A stretch of 64,000 nucleotides of DNA from JAWHTC01 sp032586155 (GTDB lineage: Bacteria > Pseudomonadota > Alphaproteobacteria > Rhodobacterales > Rhodobacteraceae), in assembly GCF_032586155.1 (NCBI RefSeq), contig NZ_JAWHTC010000007.1, positions 1-64,000 on the forward strand. Direction: 5' to 3'. Made by a program: the position numbers and the translations under genes. Below, piece by piece: positions 8,662 to 18,209 of this stretch. How positions within the stretch are numbered: the stretch's first letter is position 1; each line of letters opens with the position of its first letter. The notes beneath the pieces are model-generated. The model was given only the letters and a program-made list of their open reading frames with translations, did no database searches and was not told where the DNA came from.

Positions 8662-9771
8662 TCACTTTCTGTAGGTTAATTCGCAGACCGGATCGGGGCC
8701 CGTCCGGAAGCCGGGTATCGACGAGAAGATATAGGTGACTGGCTGCCCGTTTCTCAACGCAAGGGGATCGCCGCCGAAATACTCCACATCCGCCGGACGG
8801 TTCAGAAACGCCTGCCAAGGGGTCTCTCCTTGAAGGTTCACGATCCTCCTGTCGGCCCCAAGTGCCATCAGAGCCGAAGCAATGTCACCGTGTCCTTCCC
8901 GAACGGCCAAATGCAGCGCAGTGTCGCCGTTGTTGTCCTGCGCGTCCAACTCGGCCCCGGCGATAAACAGACAATCCAGCGCCTTGGCATCAGGTTCTTC
9001 CCCCCCCGCCAGGGCGTGCAAAGGTGTTTGCCCGCCGTTGTCCCGCACGTTCGGGTCCGCGCGATATTCCAACAGTGCAGGCACGGTGTTGTAGTTCAGA
9101 TAGTTTTGCCCCGCGACCAGATGCAGCGGCGTTTCCCCGTTTTCCAGCGGCAGGTTTACGTCTGCCCCGATCTTGGCCAAAGTATAGATTTGCGGATATC
9201 CCCCACGCAGCGCAGCAAGGTGGATGGGCGCGAATCCTTGCGAATTGCGATCATTCACATCCAAGCCAAGATGGGCAATCAGCGGGCCGATGATGTAATT
9301 TTCATCCTGCCACGACATATAGTGCATTATCCCGTCGCTCTTTTCCGTCACCTGCGTTGGGTCTGCACCTTTTTCCAGAAGGTACAAAACCCGGTCCATC
9401 CTTTCGTTGATTTTCGCGTCACGCTCGCTGTCGGCCATATGGGCTGTAATCCCCAAATGCTTGGTCGCGGTCATCCCCAAAAGACTGTCTCCTCGGGAAC
9501 TGAAGACGTTTGGATCCGCGCCCGCCTCGATCAGGAAAACGACATCTTCCCAACGGTAAAAAAGGAGCGACAACTGGGCCAGTGTGAAACGGCGCTTTTT
9601 TGTGATCGGCAACAGGGCATCCAAGTCGCGACCTTCGATCTGGCTGGCCTCAAGGGGCGGGCGGTCTCGGTCCTTCCAGAACGACATTTCGCAAAACTGA
9701 CCACAGTCGTCTGCATTGCCAGTACTGGCCCAAAGCGCAAAAAGGACTGCGGCAATCATTTGTCTCTTCAT
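8662..9771 (-). CDS. Secreted ankyrin-repeat protein
   Basis: The 369-residue protein begins MKRQMIAAVLFALWASTGNA, a signal peptide with cleavage expected after the Ala-x-Ala-like end, so it should be periplasmic or exported. About six ankyrin repeats follow (for example EAGADPNVF, GADVNLPLENGETPLHLVAG, RADPNVRDNGGQTPLHALAG and DAQDNNGDTALHLAVREGH). Start 9771 has GGGGAGAGAG upstream. Ankyrin repeats mediate protein contacts; no enzyme domain is present. Its codon use is less GC-rich than that of its neighbours, which may indicate transfer. Confidence 0.85.
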   Translation of the reverse strand: MKRQMIAAVLFALWASTGNADDCGQFCEMSFWKDRDRPPLEASQIEGRDLDALLPITKKRRFTLAQLSLLFYRWEDVVFLIEAGADPNVFSSRGDSLLGMTATKHLGITAHMADSERDAKINERMDRVLYLLEKGADPTQVTEKSDGIMHYMSWQDENYIIGPLIAHLGLDVNDRNSQGFAPIHLAALRGGYPQIYTLAKIGADVNLPLENGETPLHLVAGQNYLNYNTVPALLEYRADPNVRDNGGQTPLHALAGGEEPDAKALDCLFIAGAELDAQDNNGDTALHLAVREGHGDIASALMALGADRRIVNLQGETPWQAFLNRPADVEYFGGDPLALRNGQPVTYIFSSIPGFRTGPDPVCELTYRK

Positions 9772-10108
9772 TCGCTCTCTCCCCGACGAAAAGCGTAAAC
9801 CGCGCAAACATGATATCAATGTGACAAAGAACCGCCCGGCTGTGCGACGGTGTTACGTTGAAGTGCGTGACCTCACCGGTAGGGTGCAGGCGGGGCAGAC
9901 CAAGTGCTTTACTCTTGGCCTGGTTTGCTGTAGCTCGCGGTCCATGACCAAGACCCGAGCATATCGCCAGATCCGACGCCGACGCTAACCCGTCGGCCGT
10001 CCACTCTTGTTCATCTGACGCCGCAAGCGGCGCACACCATCAAAAATCGTTGACGAAACGCCCCTGCTCAGGCACTCACGGGGCTTCTTTAGATAAAGGA
10101 TGATCGCC
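9772..10108. other. Divergent gap before argD
   Basis: This 337-base gap separates the divergent ankyrin and argD genes and should hold both promoters. I see no gene and no clear sigma70 pair. It includes AAAGGA at 10095-10100, the ribosome binding site of argD. Confidence 0.35.
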
Positions 10109-11296
10109 ATGATCTCTTCGGTTCTGCCAACCTATTCCCGCGCCCCTTTGGAGTTTGTCAAAGGTGAAGGCAGCTGGCTGGTGGAGCGCGACGGGCGACG
10201 TTTTCTTGACCTCGGGAGCGGCATCGCAGTGAACGCGCTGGGCCATGCCAATCCCGAGCTGGTCGAGGTGCTGACCCGGCAGGCGAACGATCTGTGGCAT
10301 GTGTCGAACCTCTATCACATTCCCCAGCAGGAGGCGCTGGCGGATGCGCTGGTCGACAAGACCTTTGCCGACACCGTGTTTTTCACCAATTCGGGCACCG
10401 AGGCCTGTGAACTGGCGGTGAAGATGGTGCGCAAGTATTTCTATGAGAAAGGCGCGCCTGAACGGGTCGAGATCATCGGTTTCGAGGGCTCGTTCCATGG
10501 CCGATCCTCGGCGGGGATTGCCGCGGCCGGGGCCGAGAAGATGACCAAGGGGTTCGGGCCGCTGCTGCCCGGGTTCAAGCATCTCGACTGGGGCGATATG
10601 GCGGCGCTGAAGGCGGCCATTGATGAAAACACGGCCGCCGTGATCCTGGAGCCGGTGCAGGGCGAGGGCGGTATTCGCCCGATGGCCGACGAGACGCTGC
10701 GCGAGGTCCGCGCGATCTGTGACGCGGCGGGCATTCTGCTGATCCTCGACGAGGTGCAATGCGGCATGGGCCGGACCGGCAAGCTTTTCGCCCATGAGTG
10801 GGCCGGGATCACCCCGGATGTAATGATGGTGGCCAAGGGCATCGGCGGGGGCTTCCCGCTGGGGGCTGTGCTGGCCACCGAGGACGCTGCCAGCGGCATG
10901 ACCGCGGGCACCCATGGCAGCACCTATGGCGGCAACCCGCTGGGCTGTGCCGTGGGCGGCAAGGTGATGGAGATCGTCTCGGGGCCTGCGTTCCTTGAAG
11001 AGGTGAATGCCCGCGCGGGCGCGCTGCGTCAAAGGCTCGAAGGGCTGGTGGCGGCGCATCCTGACGTTTTCGAGGAAGTGCGCGGCACCGGGCTGATGCT
11101 GGGGTTGAAATGCAAGGTGACGAACCTTGACCTGGTGAATGCCGGTTACGAGGCCGAAGTGATCACCGTGCCCGCCGCCGACAACGTGGTGCGCCTGCTG
11201 CCGCCGCTGAACATCACCGAGGAAGAGATTGCCGAAGCGGTGAACCGCCTGGACAAGGCCGCAAGTGCGCTCGAAGCCGCCTCTTCCTCTTGCTGA
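10109..11296 (+). CDS. argD: Acetylornithine / succinyldiaminopimelate aminotransferase
   Basis: A 395-residue class III PLP aminotransferase. It converts N-acetylglutamate semialdehyde to N-acetylornithine in arginine synthesis and may also serve lysine synthesis. Visible are FLDLGSGIAVNALGHANPEL, FTNSGTEACELAVKMVRKY, LILDEVQCGMGRTGKLFAHE and the PLP-lysine segment VAKGIGGGFPLGAVL. I prefer ATG 10109 to the in-frame ATG 10100 because AAAGGA lies eight bases before it and would overlap the earlier ATG. argF follows after 64 bases. Confidence 0.95.
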   Translation: MISSVLPTYSRAPLEFVKGEGSWLVERDGRRFLDLGSGIAVNALGHANPELVEVLTRQANDLWHVSNLYHIPQQEALADALVDKTFADTVFFTNSGTEACELAVKMVRKYFYEKGAPERVEIIGFEGSFHGRSSAGIAAAGAEKMTKGFGPLLPGFKHLDWGDMAALKAAIDENTAAVILEPVQGEGGIRPMADETLREVRAICDAAGILLILDEVQCGMGRTGKLFAHEWAGITPDVMMVAKGIGGGFPLGAVLATEDAASGMTAGTHGSTYGGNPLGCAVGGKVMEIVSGPAFLEEVNARAGALRQRLEGLVAAHPDVFEEVRGTGLMLGLKCKVTNLDLVNAGYEAEVITVPAADNVVRLLPPLNITEEEIAEAVNRLDKAASALEAASSSC

Positions 11297-11336
11297 AAAT
11301 ATCCCGGGGGGTCCGGGGGGCTGGCCCCCCGGCACC
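11295..11336. repeat. Intergenic repeat family 2, copy 1, with hairpin
   Basis: It begins at the argD stop and contains CCGGGGGG-CTGG-CCCCCCGG (11313-11332), a perfect 8-bp stem. The run AAAATATCCCGGGGGGTCC resembles, in the same orientation, the segment at about 33820-33859. It may end or attenuate transcription between argD and argF, though no T run follows. Confidence 0.55.
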
Positions 11337-11360
11337 GTCCCATGACATTGGACCGAACCT

Positions 11361-12287
11361 ATGAACCATTTCCTTGATATCCACAAAACCGACGCTGACG
11401 ACCTGCACGGCATGATCAGCCATGCGCGTGACATGAAGGACGCACGCCGGGGCCGTCCCAAGGGCGCAGTGGATGACGATCAGCCCCTGGCCGGGCACAT
11501 GGTGGCGCTGATCTTCGAAAAACCCTCGACCCGGACCCGGGTCAGTTTCGACGTGGGTGTGCGCCAGATGGGTGGTGAAACCATGGTGCTCAGCGGCGCC
11601 GACATGCAGCTGGGTCATGGCGAGACCATTGCCGACACCGCCCGCGTGCTGAGCCGCTATGTCGACCTGATCATGATCCGGACCTTTGACGAAAGCGTTC
11701 TGTTGGAGCTGGCGGAATATTCGCAAGTGCCGGTGATCAACGGGCTGACCGACCGCACCCATCCCTGTCAGATTATGGCCGACGTGATGACCTATGAGGA
11801 GCATCGCGGGCCGATCAGGGGCAAGAAGGTGGTGTGGTGCGGCGATGGCAACAATGTCTGTGCCAGCGTCCTGCATGCCGCCGGGCAGTTCGGGTTCGAT
11901 GTGACCTTCACCGGCCCGGCGCAGTTCGACCCGGAGCCCGAGTTCATTGGGCTGGCGCGCGAGAAAGGGTCGAAGGTGATCATCGAGCGCGATGCGCAGA
12001 AGGCGGTCGAGGGTGCTGACCTGGTGGTTGCCGATACCTGGGTCAGCATGCATGACAGCCAGACCAACCGCGAACGGCGGCACAACCTACTGCGTCCCTA
12101 CCAGGTGAATGAAGAGCTGATGAGCCATGCCGGCGAGGATGCGTTGTTCATGCATTGCCTGCCGGCGCACCGCGAGGAAGAGGCGACCAGTGCCGTGATG
12201 GATGGGCCGCATTCGGTGATCTTTGACGAGGCCGAAAACCGGTTGCATGCCCAAAAGGCGATCATGCGCTGGTGCCTGGGCGTCTGA
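11361..12287 (+). CDS. argF: Ornithine carbamoyltransferase
   Basis: This 308-residue cytoplasmic enzyme makes citrulline from ornithine and carbamoyl phosphate. The carbamoyl-phosphate loop STRTRVSF lies near residue 55. DRTHPCQIMADVMT is in the middle, and the ornithine-binding MHCLPAHREEE is near the end. It forms an arginine operon with argD just upstream. The start overlaps none of its neighbours and is preceded by a weak purine-rich site. Confidence 0.97.
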   Translation: MNHFLDIHKTDADDLHGMISHARDMKDARRGRPKGAVDDDQPLAGHMVALIFEKPSTRTRVSFDVGVRQMGGETMVLSGADMQLGHGETIADTARVLSRYVDLIMIRTFDESVLLELAEYSQVPVINGLTDRTHPCQIMADVMTYEEHRGPIRGKKVVWCGDGNNVCASVLHAAGQFGFDVTFTGPAQFDPEPEFIGLAREKGSKVIIERDAQKAVEGADLVVADTWVSMHDSQTNRERRHNLLRPYQVNEELMSHAGEDALFMHCLPAHREEEATSAVMDGPHSVIFDEAENRLHAQKAIMRWCLGV

Positions 12288-12351
12288 ACCGGAACATCTG
12301 ATCTGAATGCGCGCCTGGTGGCGCAAGACTTTTCCTGACCCCACCTCCTGG

Positions 12352-12372
12352 CCTCCGCCCTCGGGGCGGAGG
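12352..12372 (+). terminator. Hairpin after argF
   Basis: CCTCCGCCC (12352-12360) pairs perfectly with GGGCGGAGG (12364-12372) across a three-base loop. No U run follows directly, so termination would be weak or factor-aided. Confidence 0.4.
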
Positions 12373-12427
12373 AACATGGGGGCTGTCTACCCCTTTGATT
12401 ATCCGCCTTTGTGCGTGCCGAGGTGAC

Positions 12428-12465
12428 GGGAGCCTCCGGCGGGGATATTTTAGGCAAAAGGAAGA
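12428..12465. repeat. Intergenic repeat family 2, copy 2
   Basis: The stretch reads GGGAGCCTCCGGCGGGGATA followed by a TTTTAGGCAAAAGGAAGA tail. A near-identical stretch lies at 33755-33790. It ends 13 bases before the start of the next gene, so it may supply its leader. Confidence 0.55.
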
Positions 12466-12478
12466 CGTGGGAGGCGTG

Positions 12479-13465
12479 ATGGATCAGCCGAGGATTGTTG
12501 CCGCCGGAGCCGGGGCGATTGGGTGTTTTGTTGGCGGGCTCTTGGCCGCGGCGGGGCGTGATGTTGTCCTGTTGGGGCGGGACTGGCTGCGGGATGAGGT
12601 GGTCGCGCGCGGGCTGACGTGCAGCGATTTTGACGGGATGGAAGTCTCGGCTGCGCCGGAGGTAGCGGTCGATCCTGGCGTGCTGGCGGGGGCCGATGTT
12701 GTTCTGGTCTGCGTCAAGAGCGGGGCCAGTGCCGAGATCGGACGGTTGATTGCGCAACATGCGCCCGAAGGGGCGGTGGTGGTGAGCCTGCAGAACGGGG
12801 TGCGCAATGTGGCGGTTTTGCGCGAGGTTCTGGGCGGGCGCGATGTTCGTGGTGGGATGGTCGGGTTCAACGTGGTGCATCGCGGTGAGGGGCGGTTTCA
12901 TCGCTCGACCAGTGGCGAGGTGATGATCGGGGCCGGGTCGGGGTCGTTGGGCCAGCTATTGGACGTGCCGGGGCTGGAGGTGGAAGAGGTGGGTGACATC
13001 GAGGCGGTGCAGCGCGGCAAGTTGATCCTGAATCTGACCAATGCGGTGAATGCGTTGTCGGGGATGGGCTTGCGCGAGATGCTGTTGGATTACGGTTGGC
13101 GACGGGTGATGGCGGTACAGATGGGCGAGGCGTTGAAGGTTTTCAAAGCCGCAGGGCTGGAGGTGCGGGTGCCGGCCAAGGCGCCGGGTTGGATGATCCC
13201 TTGGATATTGCGTCTGCCGACGGGGCTGTTTCAAAGGGTGGCGGCACCGATGCTGACGGTGGACGCAGGCGCGAAGACCTCGATGGTGGCGGATCTGGAG
13301 GCGGGGCGCAGGACCGAGGTGGATGAGTTCCAGGGTGAAATTGTGCGGTTGGGGGCGGCGCATCGGGTGGCGGTGCCGGTCAATGCCTGCGTGTTACAGA
13401 TGGTTGAGGCGAGAGAGGGCGAACCGGGATTGTCTCCGGTCCGCCCTTCCGAGGTTCTTGGGTAG
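12479..13465 (+). CDS. 2-dehydropantoate 2-reductase family protein
   Basis: This 328-residue protein begins MDQPRIVAAGAGAIGCFVGG, an N-terminal NADP-binding fold of the ApbA/PanE family (ketopantoate to pantoate in CoA synthesis). The middle has VVVSLQNGVRN, and the C-terminal helical domain has GKLILNLTNAVNAL with the family Lys and Asn. It could be PanE or a paralogue acting on another 2-oxoacid. ATG 12479 was chosen for GGGAGGCG upstream; the frame is open for 28 more codons, but these fall within a repeat. Confidence 0.85.
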   Translation: MDQPRIVAAGAGAIGCFVGGLLAAAGRDVVLLGRDWLRDEVVARGLTCSDFDGMEVSAAPEVAVDPGVLAGADVVLVCVKSGASAEIGRLIAQHAPEGAVVVSLQNGVRNVAVLREVLGGRDVRGGMVGFNVVHRGEGRFHRSTSGEVMIGAGSGSLGQLLDVPGLEVEEVGDIEAVQRGKLILNLTNAVNALSGMGLREMLLDYGWRRVMAVQMGEALKVFKAAGLEVRVPAKAPGWMIPWILRLPTGLFQRVAAPMLTVDAGAKTSMVADLEAGRRTEVDEFQGEIVRLGAAHRVAVPVNACVLQMVEAREGEPGLSPVRPSEVLG

Positions 13466-13489
13466 GGCGGGGTTCAGCCCGCCACTGCC

Positions 13490-14974
13490 TCAGCCCACGA
13501 TCGCGTTGAGGATCAGGAAGATCACGCCTGACAGAAGCGCGGCGGCCGGCACGGTGATGACCCAGGCTGCGATGATGGTCATGAAATGCGACCGGCGCAC
13601 CAGTTTGCGGCGGCGGCGCTCTTCGGGCGCGACACGCAGTTCCGGCGGGCGGGCGTGGTTGTTCTTCTTCATCCGCCGCGAGGTGTCCCATTCACGGAAG
13701 AAGCCGACGCCGAAGACACCACCGACCGCGATGTGTGTCGAGCTGACCGGCAGGCCGAGCCAGGAGGCGACGATCACTGTGATGGCGGCTGAGAGCGCCA
13801 CGCAATAGGCGCGCATCGGGTTGAGCTTGGTGATCTGCGAGCCGACCATGCGGATCAGCTTGGGACCGAAGAGGAAGAGGCCGAAGGAGATGCCGAAGGC
13901 GCCGATCACCATGACCCAGACCGGGATGGCGACCTTGGCCGAGAACGAGCCGAACTCGGTTGCGTGTACGATGGCGGCAAGCGGGCCGACGGCGTTGGCG
14001 ACATCGTTGGCGCCGTGGGCAAAGCTGAGGAGCGCCGCTGACAGCACCAGCGGCATGCCGAACAGCACCTTGAGCGACTTGTTGCGGTTTTCCAGCCCCT
14101 TGGCCTGTTTGGCAATGAGCGGGATGGTGACGAGCCAGGCGGCGATTCCCAGCACCAGGCCGATGGTCAGCGCGGTCTGGATGTCGATCTTCATGATCCG
14201 CTTGAGGCCCTTGAGGGCCAGATAGGCAGCAAAGGCTCCGGCCATGATGCCAACCAGGATCGGCACCCAGCGTTTGGCGGCGGCGATCTTGTCCTCGCGG
14301 TAGATGACGCGCCACTTGATGATGGCCAGGAAGAAGGCGGCGATGGCGCCGCCCAGAACCGGCGAGATCACCCAGGACGCGGCGATCTTGCCCATGGTGG
14401 GCCAGTTCACGGCGGCAAATCCGGCGGCGGCGATGCCTGCGCCCATGACGCCACCCACGACCGAGTGGGTGGTCGAGACCGGTGCGCCGACCCAGGTGGC
14501 GAGGTTGACCCAGAGCGCGGCAGAGATCAGTGCCGCCATCATCGCCCAGATGAAGATCTGGGCATTTTCCATGGTTTCGGGGGCGATGATGCCCTTGGAA
14601 ATGGTCGAGACCACGTCACCCCCGGCAATCAGCGCGCCTGCGCTTTCGAAAATGGCGGCAATGGCGATGGCCCCGCCCATGGTGAGCGCATTGGCCCCAA
14701 CGGCGGGGCCCATGTTGTTGGCCACGTCATTGGCGCCGATGTTGAGCGCCATGTAGGCACCAAAGACGGCGGCGGCGACCACCACCATGTTGATCGGCGT
14801 CTGGCCAAACAGCAATCCGGCGCCAACGCCGGCGATGACGATGAAGAGCAAGGAAATGCCGATGCCGACCATCGGGCGGCCGACATATTGCGTGGCGGTT
14901 TCGAGATGCGAAAACCGGTGAAGGTCGCGGTCGAGCGTTTCACGGTGGTCGGCATTGGTGTTCGGATCAGTCAC
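13490..14974 (-). CDS. PiT-family inorganic phosphate permease
   Basis: This 494-residue inner-membrane protein has the duplicated PiT signature: GANDVANNMGPAVGANALT in the N-terminal half and GANDVANAVGPLAAI in the C-terminal half. It imports phosphate with cations as a low-affinity, high-capacity system. The start is taken as GTG 14974, with GGGGGAC seven bases upstream; a TTG 15 bases further up is possible but overlaps that site. A soluble N-terminal tail precedes the first helix. The Nudix gene is upstream on the same strand after 88 bases. Confidence 0.93.
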   Translation of the reverse strand: MTDPNTNADHRETLDRDLHRFSHLETATQYVGRPMVGIGISLLFIVIAGVGAGLLFGQTPINMVVVAAAVFGAYMALNIGANDVANNMGPAVGANALTMGGAIAIAAIFESAGALIAGGDVVSTISKGIIAPETMENAQIFIWAMMAALISAALWVNLATWVGAPVSTTHSVVGGVMGAGIAAAGFAAVNWPTMGKIAASWVISPVLGGAIAAFFLAIIKWRVIYREDKIAAAKRWVPILVGIMAGAFAAYLALKGLKRIMKIDIQTALTIGLVLGIAAWLVTIPLIAKQAKGLENRNKSLKVLFGMPLVLSAALLSFAHGANDVANAVGPLAAIVHATEFGSFSAKVAIPVWVMVIGAFGISFGLFLFGPKLIRMVGSQITKLNPMRAYCVALSAAITVIVASWLGLPVSSTHIAVGGVFGVGFFREWDTSRRMKKNNHARPPELRVAPEERRRRKLVRRSHFMTIIAAWVITVPAAALLSGVIFLILNAIVG

Positions 14975-15062
14975 GCGTAGGTCCCCCAAGAATCTGCAGG
15001 GACGGGGTAGTGCCAGTGGACGATCGGATCAATGAAATTGTCACAAAACCGACAGGAATCTT

Positions 15063-15521
15063 CTACAATTGGCGGATCAGTTCCTTGAGTTCAGGCTCGT
15101 TCACCATGTTGGCAGCTTTTTCGGGGCTGACCCATTTGCGGCGGCGCTCACCTGCTTCGGGGTAGTTGTCTTTCAATTTGGAGACTTCGACCGGGAAGAC
15201 CAGGGTTTCCACCGGCACCGGCAGGCCGGTGCTAAGTTCCTTTTCATAGCCGTAGCTGCCCAGCGGTTCGTCGGCAACCTGGCCTTGCTTGACGCCGGCC
15301 TCTTCCCAGGCTTCCTGCATGGCGGCGCCGGCGGCGTCCTTGCCGTTGATCGGCCAGCCTTTGGGGATGATCCAGCGTCCTGTGTCGCGCGACGTGACCA
15401 GCAGGACTTCACGGTTCTTGGCCGTGCCCTGATAGCACAGCGCCGCGACCTGAAGCCGGTCGGGGCGACGCAACAAGGGGCGGACCAGTTCGGTCCAGGC
15501 CTTTTTTAAACCATCTGTCAT
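15063..15521 (-). CDS. Nudix hydrolase (DIPP-like)
   Basis: This 152-residue protein has a Nudix box ending QEAWEEAGV; the first Glu is replaced by Lys and the Arg by Gln, while the metal-binding EE pair is kept. The preceding IIPKGWP is typical of the diphosphoinositol-polyphosphate-like branch in Alphaproteobacteria. It probably hydrolyses a nucleotide or polyphosphate ester. The start is MTDGLKKAW; an open upstream extension lacks a ribosome binding site. The neighbouring phosphate permease makes a link to phosphate metabolism possible but unproven. Confidence 0.88.
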   Translation of the reverse strand: MTDGLKKAWTELVRPLLRRPDRLQVAALCYQGTAKNREVLLVTSRDTGRWIIPKGWPINGKDAAGAAMQEAWEEAGVKQGQVADEPLGSYGYEKELSTGLPVPVETLVFPVEVSKLKDNYPEAGERRRKWVSPEKAANMVNEPELKELIRQL

Positions 15522-15656
15522 GTGTGAAACTGCACGCCTGTTTTTTTCTTTGTTGGCCCTGCATATAAGGGGTTTCTTGAGAAAATGCAAAGCCTGGTCC
15601 GAGATACAGGTTTTGGACGGCTGCATTCCGGGCTGTTTTCTGCGTGCCCGTCGGGA

Positions 15657-18107
15657 TCAGCGGCGGGGCTTGGCGCGCAAGGTTGGGTCTGCCTGGGTCG
15701 GGTCTTCGGGCCAGGGGTGTTTCGGATAACGGCCGCGCATGTCCTTGCGCACGTCAGCGTAGGAATTGGCCCAGAAGCCGGGGATGTCCATGGTGGTCTG
15801 GACCGGGCGCTGGGCGGGCGACAGCAGCGTGACGCGCAGCGGTTTACTGGCGACCGTGGGGTGGGTTTTTTGGCCGAACATTTCCTGCAGGCGAAGCGAT
15901 ATTTCCGGATGGTCGCCGGAATAGTCGATCGGGATCTTGCGACCCAATGGTGTGGTGAAATGCGGCGGCGTAAGGGTATCGAGACGCTGGGTCTGGGTCC
16001 AGTCGAGCATGGCGCGCAGGGCAGGCAACAGATCGAAGCCTTTCCAGTCCTGCGCCGATTTGATTTTTGCCAGATGGGGCAGGAGCCAGGATTCGAGTGT
16101 GTCGAGAAGCGTTTCGTCGGACATGTCGGGCAGGTCTTCACCGGCCTCGCGGGCAAGGGCCACGCGGGCACGGAAGCGGTTGGCAGCGCTTGAGGCGCGC
16201 AGGCCCAAGTCACGGATGCCGGTGCACATGGCGCGGGCGATGACGTCTGTTGGGGCGTCTTTCCAGATACGATCATCGAGGATGATCGCGCCAAGGCGTT
16301 CCTGGCGCCGGGCGACGACACGGCGGTCGCGTTTGGACCAATCGCAGGTGTCGTGCCAGGCGATCTGATCGGCAAAGAGCGCGCGGATTTCGGACTGGGT
16401 GATGGCGATGGCTTGCCGGATGCGAGCTTCGCGCGGGTTGCCGTCAGTGTCAGTGATAACGAGGAAGGGGGTGGCGGCGAGCGGATCGCCCTCGTCGAGG
16501 ATGGCGCCCTTGCCGCCCGACAGGACATAACGGGGTTCGTTGCCCTTGCGGCGTTGGCCTATGCGGTCCGGGTAAGCGAGGGCGGCCATTTCGGCGGTAC
16601 TCGTCACGCCTTTGGTTGTGTGCCTCGCTGGAACGCGGGCGAGGCGCTTGGCTTCCTGCCGGATACGGTCGAGCCCGGCGCGGTTGGCCTGGTAAGGGCG
16701 CGTGTCGGAGAAGCGGCGGAAATCAGCGAGGGCCTCGAGCCGCAGGGTCAGATCGGAGGGCGCAGAGCGCGACAGGGGATCGCGGTCAGCCAGCAGCGCC
16801 GCGAGCGGCGCGGCGCCGGGACCGGCAAGTGCCAGCATATGGCCAAGGCGCGGATGCAGCGGCAGGGTGGCGAGGGTCTTGCCGTGCGCGGTGATGCGGG
16901 TGTGGGTGTCGAGTGCGCCAAGCATCTGCAGCAGCGATTGCGCCTCGGCGTAGGCACCGGGATTGGGCTGGGTCAGGAAGGGCAGGTCGGTCGGGGTGGC
17001 GCCCCAGACGGCCAGTTCCAGGGCCAGGGATGACAGGTCCGCAGCTTCGATCTCGGCCGGGGGAAACGCCGCCAGCGCGCCGTCCTCACCCTTGGTCCAG
17101 AGCCGGTAGGCCGCGCCAGGGGCGACGCGACCGGCTCGGCCGGCGCGCTGAGTGGCTTCGGCGCGGGTGACGCGTTCGGTCACAAGCCGCGACATGCCGG
17201 ATGCGGGGTCGAAGCGGGCGCGTCGGGCGCGGCCTGCGTCGATCACGACGCGGATGTCTTCGATAGTGAGCGAGGTTTCGGCGATGGAGGTGGCGAGCAC
17301 GATCTTGCGGCCCTGTTCGGCGGGGCGGATCGCGGCGCGCTGGTCTTTGAAGGGCATGGCGCCGAACAGCGGGCGAAGATGTGTGTTTGGCGGGAGCTTG
17401 GATTTCAGCAACGCCTCGGTGCGGCGGATTTCGCCTTCGCCGGGCAGGAAGACGAGAATGCCGCCTTCGGTTTCAGAGAGGGCCTGAAGGGTTAGCTCGG
17501 CGGTGGCCTGTTCAAGGCGCCGGGTTTTCGGCAGGGGTTTGTCGAGCCATTTGGTGTCGACCGGGAAGGCGCGGCCTTCGGAAGTGATGAGCGGGGCAGC
17601 CATCAGCTCGGCCAGTGGTTCGGCATCGAGCGTGGCGGACATGGGCAGAAGGATCAGGTCGTCGCGCAGCGCATCGGCGATTTCAAGGCAGAGGGCGAGG
17701 CCGAGGTCGGCGTTGAGGGACCGTTCGTGAAATTCGTCAAACAGCACGGCACCGATACCGGAGAGTTCCGGGTCGGACTGGATCATACGCGTGAGGATGC
17801 CTTCGGTGACAACCTCGATTTTCGTCTGTTTTGAAACCTTGGCTTCGCCGCGGATGCGATAACCGACGGTTTCGCCGGGGGTTTCACCCAGGGTTTCGGC
17901 CATGCGTTCAGCGCTGGCGCGGGCGGCAAGGCGGCGGGGTTCCAGCATCAGGATGCGCCCCTTGGTCAGGTTGGCCTCGAGCAGGGCCAGGGGGACCACG
18001 GTTGTTTTGCCTGCGCCGGGAGGGGCCTGCAACACGGCGCGGCCCTTGTCACGCAGGGCAGAGATCAGGGGCGCAAGCGCGCTGTCGATGGGAAGGCCGG
18101 ATTGCAT
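15657..18107 (-). CDS. hrpB: ATP-dependent helicase HrpB
   Basis: An 816-residue DEAH-type RNA helicase. Walker A GAGKTT is at residues 31-36, motif II DEFH at 124-127, and SATLD follows. The helicase C domain has TSIAETSLTIEDIRVVIDAG and QRAGRAGRVAPG. The C terminus is the HrpB-specific domain ending in the WAxxYxxVRKDMRGRYPKHPWPEDP type motif, here with WANSYADVRKDMRGRYPKHP. The cellular role of HrpB is poorly defined. Start 18107 was chosen by similarity of the N terminus; 18143 is an alternative. It diverges from meaB. Confidence 0.94.
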   Translation of the reverse strand: MQSGLPIDSALAPLISALRDKGRAVLQAPPGAGKTTVVPLALLEANLTKGRILMLEPRRLAARASAERMAETLGETPGETVGYRIRGEAKVSKQTKIEVVTEGILTRMIQSDPELSGIGAVLFDEFHERSLNADLGLALCLEIADALRDDLILLPMSATLDAEPLAELMAAPLITSEGRAFPVDTKWLDKPLPKTRRLEQATAELTLQALSETEGGILVFLPGEGEIRRTEALLKSKLPPNTHLRPLFGAMPFKDQRAAIRPAEQGRKIVLATSIAETSLTIEDIRVVIDAGRARRARFDPASGMSRLVTERVTRAEATQRAGRAGRVAPGAAYRLWTKGEDGALAAFPPAEIEAADLSSLALELAVWGATPTDLPFLTQPNPGAYAEAQSLLQMLGALDTHTRITAHGKTLATLPLHPRLGHMLALAGPGAAPLAALLADRDPLSRSAPSDLTLRLEALADFRRFSDTRPYQANRAGLDRIRQEAKRLARVPARHTTKGVTSTAEMAALAYPDRIGQRRKGNEPRYVLSGGKGAILDEGDPLAATPFLVITDTDGNPREARIRQAIAITQSEIRALFADQIAWHDTCDWSKRDRRVVARRQERLGAIILDDRIWKDAPTDVIARAMCTGIRDLGLRASSAANRFRARVALAREAGEDLPDMSDETLLDTLESWLLPHLAKIKSAQDWKGFDLLPALRAMLDWTQTQRLDTLTPPHFTTPLGRKIPIDYSGDHPEISLRLQEMFGQKTHPTVASKPLRVTLLSPAQRPVQTTMDIPGFWANSYADVRKDMRGRYPKHPWPEDPTQADPTLRAKPRR

Positions 18108-18209
18108 GGGCGCTTTATGCGGTACACGACGGGCGGCGTCCATGGTGTGGGGTGGACTTGCGCGGGCGCATTGGGCAAATAGGCCGCGCATTCCCCAAGG
18201 AGACGGCTG

